From assembly GCF_004307455.1 (NCBI RefSeq), contig NZ_SEWX01000001.1, positions 682,001-746,000 on the forward strand: DNA of 64,000 nt, in the 5' to 3' direction. A program made the position numbers and the translations under genes. Below the pieces are notes generated by a model. It ran no database searches, had not been told where the DNA came from, and saw only the letters and a list, made by a program, of their open reading frames with translations. Source of the stretch: Aquirufa nivalisilvae (GTDB lineage Bacteria > Bacteroidota > Bacteroidia > Cytophagales > Spirosomataceae). Below are positions 53,982-62,383 of this stretch, one piece after another; the first letter of the stretch is position 1, and the number at the start of each line of letters is the position of its first letter.

Positions 53982-54798
53982 TAAAATTCTGATTTTAGTG
54001 CAAGCTAGAACAGGTTCAAGTCGATTCCCCAATAAGGTCTTACAACCTGTGATGGGCAAATCTATCTTGATACATCAACTTGAGCGTATACAAGGAATTC
54101 GGACCCAGGCTGAGATTGTGGTGATTACTTCTCAAGAAGAAGCCGATAATGCCATTGTTTACGAGTCAGAAAAGCATGGTTTCCCAGTTTTTAGGGGATC
54201 TTTATGTGATTTATTAGACAGACACTATCAAGCAGCTAAAGTATATCAAGCTGATTGGGTGGTTAAAATTCCATCGGATTGCCCCCTAATTGACCCAAGG
54301 ATTATCGATCAGATATTGGATTATTGTTATCAGCTGGAAGGAGCATTTGATTATATCAGCAATTTGCACCCTGCCTCATATCCTGATGGGAATGATGTAG
54401 AGATAATGACTTTTTCTGCTTTGGAAAAAGCTTGGAAAGAAGCAAAACGACCGCTAGAAAGGGAACATACAACGCCTTATTTTTGGGAAAATCCAGAGCT
54501 GTTTCAACTAGGGAATTGGGTGTGGGAAAGCGGTTTAAAGTATGATATGAGTCATCGATTTACGATGGATTACCCAGAAGATTTAGCATTTATAGATCAA
54601 GTTTACCAACATTTATATTCGATCAACCCACTTTTTAGCTTAGAGGATATTCTATCCTTATTACAAGCGCATCCAGAAATTTACCAGATTAATTCGTCCT
54701 ATGCTGGGGTGAATTGGTATAGAAATCATTTACATGAATTAATGACGATTGGAGCTGAACAAACTAACATGAACCATGAATACAGAAAAACGAATTAA
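53974..54798 (+). CDS. SpsF/NeuA-type cytidylyltransferase
   Basis: The 274-residue protein starts KILILVQARTGSSRFPNKVL, the CTP-binding motif of CMP-sugar synthetases and SpsF. The active-site Asp region is VKIPSDCPLIDPRIID, and HTTPYFWENPELFQL follows. It activates a 3-deoxy-ulosonic acid or a related sugar as a CMP- or CDP-derivative. ATG 53974 is chosen over a GTG at 53962; it overlaps the first gene by 8 bp. Its end overlaps the transketolase gene by 23 bp. Confidence 0.82.
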   Translation: MNSKILILVQARTGSSRFPNKVLQPVMGKSILIHQLERIQGIRTQAEIVVITSQEEADNAIVYESEKHGFPVFRGSLCDLLDRHYQAAKVYQADWVVKIPSDCPLIDPRIIDQILDYCYQLEGAFDYISNLHPASYPDGNDVEIMTFSALEKAWKEAKRPLEREHTTPYFWENPELFQLGNWVWESGLKYDMSHRFTMDYPEDLAFIDQVYQHLYSINPLFSLEDILSLLQAHPEIYQINSSYAGVNWYRNHLHELMTIGAEQTNMNHEYRKTN

Positions 54799-55630
54799 GC
54801 TTGAAAGCTTTGCTTTACAAGTAAGAGAGCGAATTGTGCCATTAGCCACTGAAGGTGGATGCTTTTTAGGTGCGTCTTTGTCGGCAGTTGATATATTAAC
54901 CTATCTCTATAACTCTTTTTTAAAAATAGACGGAGAACATTTGTCGGATGAAAGCAGAGACTATTTGTTTTTATCAAAAGGGCATGATGTGCCTGCTTTA
55001 TATGGTGTTTTTGTGGAATTAGGATGGCTAGCTCCTGAAAGATTGAAAAATCATTTATCTGTTGATGACCATATTTATTGGCATCCCAATCGACATATTC
55101 CAGGTGTTGAATTTCATGCAGGTTCATTAGGACAACTTCCTGCTGTAGCTATTGGTGTAGCATTGGAGATTCGTATAAGAAAAGGAAATAACCGCGTGGT
55201 ATGCATTCTGGGTGATGGCGAATTAAATGAAGGCTCATGTTGGGAAGCATTTTTAGTAGCCCATGCTAAACAATTATCCAATTTGATTTTTGTTGTAGAT
55301 AGAAATCACTTCCAAGCTAATATGGCCACGGAAGAGTTGATTCCCTTAGAACCTCTTCATGATAAATGCAGAGCATTTGGTTTACATACTTATCGAATCA
55401 ATGGGCATGACTTTGACCAATTAGATGAAACCTTTTCTCAATTGGAATCCAACCAAGGGCCCTCCATTATTATTTGTGATACAATTCGGGGTAAAGGACT
55501 TCCATCTATTGAAGCTAGAGCAGACCGTTGGTTTTGCAACTTTAACTCCCAAGAAATAGGAGAATTAATGGATGAATTACATCAAATTAAGCAGGCAGAT
55601 ATTACATCTCAAACCATTGTAGCTAGATAA
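54776..55630 (+). CDS. Transketolase N-terminal (TPP-binding) subunit
   Basis: The 284-residue protein contains the TPP pyrophosphate motif GDGELNEGSCWEAFLVAHAK (about residues 146-165), then NLIFVVDRNHFQA. The N-terminal region has SKGHDVPALYG and HAGSLGQLPAVAIGVAL. It is the TPP-binding half of a split transketolase; the pyrimidine-binding half follows. Transketolase transfers a C2 ketol unit between sugars. Placement in a sugar-acid cluster, away from central carbon genes, suggests a biosynthetic role. It overlaps the cytidylyltransferase gene by 23 bp. Confidence 0.88.
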   Translation: MNTEKRIKLESFALQVRERIVPLATEGGCFLGASLSAVDILTYLYNSFLKIDGEHLSDESRDYLFLSKGHDVPALYGVFVELGWLAPERLKNHLSVDDHIYWHPNRHIPGVEFHAGSLGQLPAVAIGVALEIRIRKGNNRVVCILGDGELNEGSCWEAFLVAHAKQLSNLIFVVDRNHFQANMATEELIPLEPLHDKCRAFGLHTYRINGHDFDQLDETFSQLESNQGPSIIICDTIRGKGLPSIEARADRWFCNFNSQEIGELMDELHQIKQADITSQTIVAR

Positions 55631-55640
55631 TTAGAGCATC

Positions 55641-56546
55641 ATGACGTACGAACAATTATTACAAGAAATAGCCATCAATGATCAGCAATATGTCGTCATG
55701 ACGGCAGAAAACAGGGCCTTGGTTAGAAACTTGCCAAAAGTCTTGGGAGATCGATTTATTGATACAGGAATTACTGAGCAAACCATGATGGGTGCAGCGG
55801 CTGGTTTAGCTTTGCGTGGAAGAAAACCTATAGTACATGCTTTGGCGGCATTTCTAACCATGCGGGCATTTGAATTTACGCGCACTTCAATTGGAATCCC
55901 CCATTTCCCTGTTAAAATGAGCAGTTTTATTCCTGGATTTTTGTCAGATGGGAATGGGCCAACACACCAGGCCGTTGAAGATATTGCCATTATGAGAGGT
56001 ATACCTGGCATGGAAGTTTTTGCCCCAGCTGATGAGGATGATTTGGTGAAAATGTTACCCGCAATTTGGGAGACAGAAAATCCAAGTTATGTCCGAATTA
56101 ATACGACAGCCAATCAATACAAACATTCCATTTTCGAATTAGGTAAAGCTGAGATTATTTCAGAAGGGAAGGATGCAACCATTTTGACCTACGGTTTTAT
56201 GTTTGAGAACAGCTATCAAGCTATGCTTTCTCTGCGAGAAGCGGGCTTTGATGTGGGACTGGTGAACGTTCGCAGCCTACATCCATTTGATGTGGAAATG
56301 CTAAAGGCATTAGTAGGTAAAACTCAATTAATAGTTGCCATAGAAGATCATTTTTTAACTGGGGGATTATTTAGCATTGTAGCGGAGCAATTAGTTACCA
56401 ATCATTGGTCTGTTCCAGTGAAGGCTATAGCCTTAGATGCTCGTTGGTTCCGTCCAGGTCGTTTACTAGATGTGATAGAATTTGAAGGTTTTGACGTTGC
56501 CAATTTAGTTACACGTATTTCAACTTTAATTCAAGAAAATCAATAA
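55641..56546 (+). CDS. Transketolase C-terminal subunit
   Basis: The 301-residue protein has a pyrimidine-binding domain (about residues 1-170): RFIDTGITEQTMMGAAAGLA with the catalytic Glu, then FLTMRAFEFTRTSIGIPHFP and DGNGPTHQAVEDIAIMRGIP. The C-terminal transketolase domain is at about 175-300. It completes the enzyme with the previous gene. The 10-bp gap indicates co-expression. It is related to the pyrimidine subunits of split transketolases and 1-deoxyxylulose 5-phosphate synthase, so the acceptor and donor cannot be fixed from the sequence. Confidence 0.88.
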   Translation: MTYEQLLQEIAINDQQYVVMTAENRALVRNLPKVLGDRFIDTGITEQTMMGAAAGLALRGRKPIVHALAAFLTMRAFEFTRTSIGIPHFPVKMSSFIPGFLSDGNGPTHQAVEDIAIMRGIPGMEVFAPADEDDLVKMLPAIWETENPSYVRINTTANQYKHSIFELGKAEIISEGKDATILTYGFMFENSYQAMLSLREAGFDVGLVNVRSLHPFDVEMLKALVGKTQLIVAIEDHFLTGGLFSIVAEQLVTNHWSVPVKAIALDARWFRPGRLLDVIEFEGFDVANLVTRISTLIQENQ

Positions 56547-56552
56547 GATATT

Positions 56553-57890
56553 ATGCCAAACATGGTTAAGTTTAATGCCGATTTACCACATATTTCTGTT
56601 TCTCAATCTTGGTACCAAAGAGGATTGCAGGTACAAAAACCCATTACTCAGACATTAGCCAAAGGTCCGGGGCAATTCTCCAAAGGTGTAGCACCCATTT
56701 ACCTTCAAAAAGGAAAGGGTTCTCATGTTTGGGACGTGGATGGAAATGAATTCATTGATTATAACATGGGAATTGGCCCATTATCCATTGGCTATTGTAT
56801 ACCTGAAATTGATCAGGCTATCGTAGAACAATTGCAAGACGGCATTACTTTTTCCTTGATGCACCCATTGGAGGTTGAACTTGCCGAAATAATATCGGGA
56901 ATCATCCCTAATGCGGAGGCTGTAAAATTTAGTAAAACTGGAGCGGATGTTACTTCTGCAGCTATTCGTGTAGCACGTGCATATACTGGTAGAGATAAAG
57001 TGTTTTGCTGTGGTTACCATGGTTGGCATGATTGGTATATTGGGATTACATCCCGAGGAAAAGGTATTCCAGATAGTATCAAAAATTTGTCTTTTACTTT
57101 CGGTTTTAATGATATTGATAGTATCCGAGAAGCTTTGGATGAAACGGTGGCGTGTGTCATTTTAGAGCCATTTATCTTCGAAAAACCGAAGGAAGGGTTT
57201 TTGAAAGAGCTAGCCGAATTATGTCGAGCTAATGGAACTCTACTCGTCTTTGATGAGATGTGGACTGGATTTAGAATAGCATTGGGAGGAGCTCAGGAAT
57301 ATTTTGGGGTAAAAGCTGATTTAGCTACATTTTCTAAAGCATGTGCAAACGGTATGCCATTAGCCATTTTAACGGGAAGAAAGGATGTGATGCAATTATT
57401 TGATGAAGAAGTATTTTCTTATACCACATTTGGAGGAGAGTGCTTGTCGTTGGCAGCTGCCAAGGCAACTATTTCATTCATGAAAGAACATGAAGTGCCC
57501 AAAGTCTTGGAGGAAAAAGGATTATGGCTCCAGAATGCTTATAATCAATTGACCTCTGATTTGGGAATGAGTCACATCAGTTCTTGTGTCGGATATCCTT
57601 GTCGGACCATGCTTACTTATACTGCTGAAGGGCAAGATTCTTTAGTTTTGAAAACATTCATGCAACAAGAATTACTGCAAAAAGGTATTTTATGGGGCGG
57701 TTTTCATAACATGTCGTATAGCCATAGTCAGGAAGATTTAGCCTATACCATGGAGGCGTATTCTGAGATTTTGCCTAGGTTAAAATTGGCAATTGAGTCT
57801 AATACGGTTAAATCATTGTTAAAAGGAGAGGTGTTAGAAGCTGTTTTTAGAAAAGTTACGGATCATAATATCAAACCTAAAATTAAATAA
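56553..57890 (+). CDS. Class-III PLP aminotransferase, glutamate-1-semialdehyde-aminomutase-like
   Basis: The 445-residue protein of the HemL/class-III fold has VWDVDGNEFIDYNMGIGPLS, FSKTGADVTSAAIRVARAYT, GYHGWHDWYIG and LVFDEMWTGFRIALGGAQEY with the PLP-binding Asp. Lys262 in TFSKACANGMPLA forms the Schiff base. A role in haem synthesis is unlikely because it sits in a sugar operon. It probably aminates a keto sugar made by the transketolase or moves an amino group. It is followed at once by an SDR gene (no gap). Confidence 0.85.
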   Translation: MPNMVKFNADLPHISVSQSWYQRGLQVQKPITQTLAKGPGQFSKGVAPIYLQKGKGSHVWDVDGNEFIDYNMGIGPLSIGYCIPEIDQAIVEQLQDGITFSLMHPLEVELAEIISGIIPNAEAVKFSKTGADVTSAAIRVARAYTGRDKVFCCGYHGWHDWYIGITSRGKGIPDSIKNLSFTFGFNDIDSIREALDETVACVILEPFIFEKPKEGFLKELAELCRANGTLLVFDEMWTGFRIALGGAQEYFGVKADLATFSKACANGMPLAILTGRKDVMQLFDEEVFSYTTFGGECLSLAAAKATISFMKEHEVPKVLEEKGLWLQNAYNQLTSDLGMSHISSCVGYPCRTMLTYTAEGQDSLVLKTFMQQELLQKGILWGGFHNMSYSHSQEDLAYTMEAYSEILPRLKLAIESNTVKSLLKGEVLEAVFRKVTDHNIKPKIK

Positions 57891-58691
57891 ATGGACTTAT
57901 TTGATTTACATGGTAAAGTAGCTTTAGTTACGGGGGCTTTAGGATTAATAGGGAAAGAACATTGCAAGGCATTGGCACAAGCGGGAGCTACGGTCATAGT
58001 GGCGGATTTGAATAAATCGGAATGCCAAGAATTTGCCAATACATTAGCCAATGGGGCTATAGGTTTAGGAATGGATATCAGTTATGAACAATCAGTCCAA
58101 TTAGCAGCCATTAGAGTTAAGACCTTGTTTGGCAAATTGGATATATTGGTGAATAATGCGGCTATTAACGACCACTTTCAAGAATCGGCTAATATCTTAG
58201 CTACCTCTTCCTTTGAAAATTATCCTCTTACAATGTTTAAAAAATCCTGGGAAGTCAACGTTCTGGGAATGTTTTTGGTTTCTCAAAAAATGGGGCAATT
58301 GATGGTAGAAAAGGGGGGAAGTATCATTAATATAGCATCCACTTATGGTTTAGTAGGGCCAGATCAGAGTTTGTACAAAGATCCTCATGGTAATCAAATG
58401 TTTTATAAAACCCCAGCATATCCTACTACAAAGGGAGCTGTGATTAATTTTACTCGGTATTTAGCTTCATATTGGGGAGAAAAGGGAATTCGTGTCAATA
58501 CCCTTTCTCCTGGTGGAGTGGAGAATGGTCAATCGGATTATTTTATTCAACAATACGTACAAAAAACACCACTTAAAAGAATGGCCAAGTCCTCAGATTA
58601 TGCAGGGGCTTTACTATTTTTAGCGAGTGATGCCTCCGCCTACATGACAGGGGCAAATTTGGTAGTTGACGGTGGTTTTACAGCGATTTAA
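57891..58691 (+). CDS. SDR-family oxidoreductase
   Basis: The 266-residue classical SDR has LVTGALGLIGKEHCKALAQA (Rossmann), NNAAINDHF, the active-site Ser in NIASTYGLVG, YPTTKGAVINFTRYLASYWG with the catalytic Tyr and Lys, and a C-terminal YMTGANLVVDGGFTAI. It probably reduces or oxidises a keto sugar in the pathway. Its start abuts the aminotransferase stop. Its cofactor cannot be decided from the motifs. Confidence 0.88.
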   Translation: MDLFDLHGKVALVTGALGLIGKEHCKALAQAGATVIVADLNKSECQEFANTLANGAIGLGMDISYEQSVQLAAIRVKTLFGKLDILVNNAAINDHFQESANILATSSFENYPLTMFKKSWEVNVLGMFLVSQKMGQLMVEKGGSIINIASTYGLVGPDQSLYKDPHGNQMFYKTPAYPTTKGAVINFTRYLASYWGEKGIRVNTLSPGGVENGQSDYFIQQYVQKTPLKRMAKSSDYAGALLFLASDASAYMTGANLVVDGGFTAI

Positions 58692-58702
58692 TCTTATATA
58701 AA

Positions 58703-59188
58703 ATGCAATTAGAGAGCATTAAATTAGTTTTGACGGATTGCGATGGTGTCTTGACAGACGGAGGGGTGTATTATGGAGAATCAGGTGAAGTCTTGAAAAA
58801 ATTTAATATTAGAGATGGAATGGGGGTAGAACGATTGCGTAAATTAGGTGGAATTCAAACGGGAATTATCACTGGAGAAATATCACCTTCTTTAGTTAAG
58901 CGAGCGGAGAAGCTTCAAATTTCAGAGTTACATGTAGGAATAAAAGACAAAGAAAGAGTATTGTCTGAGATACTAGAAAAATATGGCCTTCAACCTTATC
59001 AGGTGGCATATATTGGTGATGATGTTAATGATTTAGTTGTATTGCCTTTTGTAGGCGTATTTTTTTGTCCAGCAGACGCTTTAGATCAAGTAAAAAAAGT
59101 AGCATCTAGAGTTCTTTCCATGAAGGGAGGAGAAGGATGCTTTAGAGAAATGGCAGAGCTAATTCTTCAAGCTCAAGGAATATATTAG
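58703..59188 (+). CDS. KdsC/NeuNAc-9-phosphatase-like HAD phosphatase
   Basis: The 161-residue C0-type HAD phosphatase has VLTDCDGVLTDGGVYYGESG (Asp nucleophile), KFNIRDGMGVERL, GIITGE, KDKERVL and IGDDVNDLVVLPFVGVFFCP. KdsC-type enzymes dephosphorylate Kdo-8-P or sialic-acid-9-P after condensation. Here it would serve a sugar-acid phosphate made by the NeuB-like synthase. It is the last gene of the operon; its stop overlaps the convergent SMR transporter gene by 4 bp. Confidence 0.87.
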   Translation: MQLESIKLVLTDCDGVLTDGGVYYGESGEVLKKFNIRDGMGVERLRKLGGIQTGIITGEISPSLVKRAEKLQISELHVGIKDKERVLSEILEKYGLQPYQVAYIGDDVNDLVVLPFVGVFFCPADALDQVKKVASRVLSMKGGEGCFREMAELILQAQGIY

Positions 59189-59565
59189 TTGGAGGCAGAA
59201 AACTGTTTTAGACCAATTATTCCAATAACAATCAAGGTTAAGAAAGCGATTTCCATGAAATTTGTTGGTGTTTTAAAATAGAATACATCGGTAATTTTGA
59301 TGAGGACTAATGAAAATGCGGTCCATACAGCTATTGCTGTGGCTGTAGGTATATCTTTTAATGAAATTGAAAGGAAGTAGATATTGGCAATTCCGAAAAT
59401 AATATAACCTAGAAATGGGAAAAGCTCTGTTAAAAAAGTGGCGGAGAAAGGAGAATGTTGACTCCAGGCAAGTTTGAATTTTTCAAAATTCATATACTTT
59501 AAAGAATAGGTCCAGCCTGTTTCAAAAATTGATGCAACAAATAAATACAGCCAAGGTTTAATCAT
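59185..59565 (-). CDS. Small multidrug resistance (SMR)-type transporter
   Basis: The 126-residue protein has four transmembrane segments and the SMR start MIKPWLYLFVASIFETGWTY with the family's Glu (Glu15), then a longer first loop. PTATAIAVWTAFSLVLIKIT is the typical third segment. SMR proteins export small hydrophobic cations or act on lipid-linked substrates. The ATG at 59565 overlaps the stop of the sterol-desaturase-family gene (ATGA, 4 bp), so it is translationally coupled. The transported compound is unknown. Confidence 0.75.
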   Translation of the reverse strand: MIKPWLYLFVASIFETGWTYSLKYMNFEKFKLAWSQHSPFSATFLTELFPFLGYIIFGIANIYFLSISLKDIPTATAIAVWTAFSLVLIKITDVFYFKTPTNFMEIAFLTLIVIGIIGLKQFSASN

Positions 59566-60365
59566 GTGTCTTCTCGCTTTTTTTCCCAAGGTTCAAATGT
59601 CCACCGGTAAAATGCATACCAGTGCTGGGCGAAATAGTTTTTAGGAAATTTATAATACAAGCCCCAAGAACTGGGTTGATTTGGGCTCTCATATAAAGTT
59701 CCAAAAATCACATCCCAAAAGCTAAATTTAGTTGAAAAATTTGCGTGGAAGACTTCACGATGATTGGCATGATGCCAAAGATGAAACTCGGGGCCATTGA
59801 TGATGTATTTTAACTTACCCAGGCTCACTCGAATGTTAGAATGAATGAACATGCCCCATAATCCATCCACTAAACCTTTAATGGGGATAATAATCGGATC
59901 TGCACCTAATATGATTATAGGGAGAAATTCAATGGTTTGGTTGATGATAATCTCTATGGAATGAGAGCGTGCTCCTGCAATCCAATCAATTTGTTGATTA
60001 GAATGATGAGCTTCATGCGTTCTCCATAATACCTTGTTGGCATGTTGCCAGCGGTGAAACCAGTAAATGTAGAGGTCATGAGTAAATAGAAAGAAAACTA
60101 ATTGCCATCCGATGGGCCATTCGCTTATAGAAAGATGGAATTTCCCATGGATAGAATGATTGATGGGAGCGATGATGTAATCAAAGATTATTATTTTGAG
60201 TAGAAAGCTTTGAATAATGGCATAGGAAATTAGATCCGTCCAGAACCCATCCCTAAAAAAGGGAACACCCTTTCGGTAAGGGTGCTTCCTTTCTAAAAAT
60301 ATTAATAGTACAACTCCTAGAATGAGAGAAACGAAACAAATTATATTGACATCAAGCAATTTCAT
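59562..60365 (-). CDS. Sterol desaturase/fatty acid hydroxylase family membrane protein
   Basis: The 267-residue integral membrane protein has the eight-His clusters of diiron hydroxylases: THDLYIYWFHRWQHANKVLW, THEAHHSNQQIDWIAG and the C-terminal HLWHHANHREVFHANF. It oxygenates lipid or alkyl chains with O2. It lies 3 bp downstream of the NeuB-like gene and overlaps the SMR gene, forming an operon. Such proteins could modify the lipid that carries the glycan; this is a context-based guess. Confidence 0.8.
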   Translation of the reverse strand: MKLLDVNIICFVSLILGVVLLIFLERKHPYRKGVPFFRDGFWTDLISYAIIQSFLLKIIIFDYIIAPINHSIHGKFHLSISEWPIGWQLVFFLFTHDLYIYWFHRWQHANKVLWRTHEAHHSNQQIDWIAGARSHSIEIIINQTIEFLPIIILGADPIIIPIKGLVDGLWGMFIHSNIRVSLGKLKYIINGPEFHLWHHANHREVFHANFSTKFSFWDVIFGTLYESPNQPSSWGLYYKFPKNYFAQHWYAFYRWTFEPWEKKREDT

Positions 60366-60368
60366 TTG

Positions 60369-61280
60369 TTACAACACGTCTACTAACCTATTTTCCGTGA
60401 TATTAACACGAAGTTTTTTCATGGGGCCAATCTCGCTTTCGTAAACTTGTTTAATACCATTTCCTAAAGACAATTCAGTATCATGTATATCTTTTACTAA
60501 GCGAACAAAGCCTTGAGGCTCCACAGAAGCAGCGTGGTCCGACCCCCACATGGCACGATCTAAGGTAAAGTGGCGCTCCACAAATTGAGCACCAATCGCA
60601 ACTGCAGAAACGGTTGTGCTTAATCCTGTTTCATGTCCTGAGTACCCAATGATATATTCAGGATACATATTTCTAAGGGTCTGAATCATGCGTAAATTCA
60701 ACTCTTCTGGTTTACATGGGTAGGCAGAAGTAGCATGTGCAATCATTAATGGATAATCACCATATTCTTTAATTAAATCCACAGCAAAACTAATTTCGTC
60801 AATACGTGACATCCCTGTTGAAATCATGATAGGTCTGCCTGTTGCACATATTTTACGAATCAAAGAATCGTCGGTTAATGAAGCAGATGCCAATTTATAC
60901 ATCACAGGGTTGAATTGTTCCATGAAATCTACGGATGGCTCATCCCATGCAGAAGCAAACCAATCGATTCCTTTAGACTTACAATAATTATCTATTTCCG
61001 AGTATTCCAAAATCCCAAATTCAGTTTTTCTTTTATAATCGATGTAAGTCATTTTACCCCAAGGCGTATCTCTGATAATTTCCCATTGATCTCTTGGAAC
61101 ACAGATTTCTGGAGTACGTTTTTGAAACTTAACAGCGCTCACTTTTGCTTCTACTGCGGCATCAATTAGTTGTTTTGCTATTTCCAAAGATCCATTGTGA
61201 TTGATTCCAATCTCTGCGATGATGTAACATGGACTACCTTCTCCAATCGTTTTTCCAGTATTTAAAGTAATTTGTTTCAT
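60369..61280 (-). CDS. NeuB-type ulosonic acid synthase lacking the SAF domain
   Basis: The 303-residue protein has YIIAEIGINHNGSLEIAKQL, VSAVKFQKR, GIDWFASAWDEPS, IMISTGMS, SAYPCKPEELN, GYSGHETGL and FVERHFTLDRAMWGSDHAAS, the core of sialic acid synthase. This condenses phosphoenolpyruvate with an aldose (or aldose phosphate). It ends soon after the barrel, so the usual C-terminal SAF (antifreeze-like) domain of about 60 residues is absent. Such short forms occur in sugar-acid pathways distinct from NeuNAc. It lies in a minus-strand operon opposed to the plus-strand transketolase operon. Confidence 0.87.
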   Translation of the reverse strand: MKQITLNTGKTIGEGSPCYIIAEIGINHNGSLEIAKQLIDAAVEAKVSAVKFQKRTPEICVPRDQWEIIRDTPWGKMTYIDYKRKTEFGILEYSEIDNYCKSKGIDWFASAWDEPSVDFMEQFNPVMYKLASASLTDDSLIRKICATGRPIMISTGMSRIDEISFAVDLIKEYGDYPLMIAHATSAYPCKPEELNLRMIQTLRNMYPEYIIGYSGHETGLSTTVSAVAIGAQFVERHFTLDRAMWGSDHAASVEPQGFVRLVKDIHDTELSLGNGIKQVYESEIGPMKKLRVNITENRLVDVL

Positions 61281-61289
61281 AAGGTCTAT

Positions 61290-62216
61290 TTAAGATTGAT
61301 ATGTTGTGTAAGTATTGGTAAAACGTCCGTCAGGATATAAGTCAATAATGGCGTATCCGGGTTTTGTTTGTTGATAATCTCCAGACCACCAAGCGCCACT
61401 TACCGCTCCATTGCAGCAATAGGTTACACCATTATATTCGACACGATCTAGTAAATGAATGTGCCCACTGATGGCTAATTTGACATTGGGGTATTTTAAG
61501 AATAGGTCTTTTAATTCACTGGCATCTTCATGCATCCATTTGCCAGGAACAGTCCATTGATTTTTTTCAAATCTTTTTCCATCAAAAAAGATGCAAGCGG
61601 AAAGAATAGGGATGTGAGAGACAATCATCACCGGTTTTAATCTAGGAATCTTAGATAATTCACTTTTCAGCCAATCCAATTGTTCTTCATCAATGCGTCC
61701 AGTATACCATTGCCCTTCTTGGTTAGGACTAATGCTATCTAAGCTGATCAAATGCCAGGCCCCCAAATCTTTGGATAGGTAGCACTTGTTTTCTTTCAAT
61801 TCGTCAAGTGCCCATTTTTTGCCATCGATTATACTTTGTGGACTTTCATTTTTGCACCAAATGTCATGGTTACCTATGGATTGGATAATGGGAGTAGAAA
61901 GTGAGTCTTTTAAAACTTCATTCCACAGCCTCCATTGTTTTTCGGCAATTCCCCGTCCTCCTCGATGTGCATCCATAATGGCATCTCCACTATTGATAAT
62001 CAAGTCGGGTTTCAGGGGCAAATTTTGGATATGGGTTAAGCATTTTTCGAGACCTTTTGCCGCACCTATCAAGGGCATCATGTGCACATCAGTTATGTGT
62101 GCAATTCTAAATGGTTTAGTATTTGTATGAGAAATGGTATTGGCCATTCCCATAGATGGTAGGCTGAATGAACTGGCAACTAAACCTAAGGATTGTAGTA
62201 GAGACCTTCTATTCAT
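61290..62216 (-). CDS. Exported calcineurin-like metallophosphoesterase
   Basis: The 308-residue protein has an Arg-Arg leader (MNRRSLLQSLGLVASSFSLP) and the metallophosphoesterase metal motifs AHITDVHMMP, NSGDAIMD, IGNHDIW, VSHIPILS and ISGHIHLLD. It hydrolyses a phosphoester in the periplasm, possibly a nucleotide or lipid-linked phosphate; the substrate is unknown. It lies 9 bp upstream of the NeuB-like gene in the same direction. No clear -7 element was seen in the 167 bp before it. Confidence 0.8.
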   Translation of the reverse strand: MNRRSLLQSLGLVASSFSLPSMGMANTISHTNTKPFRIAHITDVHMMPLIGAAKGLEKCLTHIQNLPLKPDLIINSGDAIMDAHRGGRGIAEKQWRLWNEVLKDSLSTPIIQSIGNHDIWCKNESPQSIIDGKKWALDELKENKCYLSKDLGAWHLISLDSISPNQEGQWYTGRIDEEQLDWLKSELSKIPRLKPVMIVSHIPILSACIFFDGKRFEKNQWTVPGKWMHEDASELKDLFLKYPNVKLAISGHIHLLDRVEYNGVTYCCNGAVSGAWWSGDYQQTKPGYAIIDLYPDGRFTNTYTTYQS

Positions 62217-62383
62217 AGGGTGGTTGAGTCAAATTTTCTTCTCAAATTTCCTATTTTAGTTTTACCTCAGTTTTTCTTGAAAATTATGGAATTGTGTTTT
62301 TTTTGATATAATTAATACCGAATTGTTGCTAGACGATAATCGAACAGTAAAGCCCAGTAAAAAGGGGGGAATGTCAAAGTTGA

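Noticed and set aside
54795-55127. 110-residue minus-strand frame opposite the transketolase N-terminal gene
   Set aside because: The opposite strand encodes an intact transketolase; this frame has no known motif and no upstream signal.
56553-57890. Naming the class-III aminotransferase hemL (haem synthesis)
   Set aside because: The gene sits in a sugar operon with no other tetrapyrrole gene near; the fold is shared by many class-III aminotransferases.
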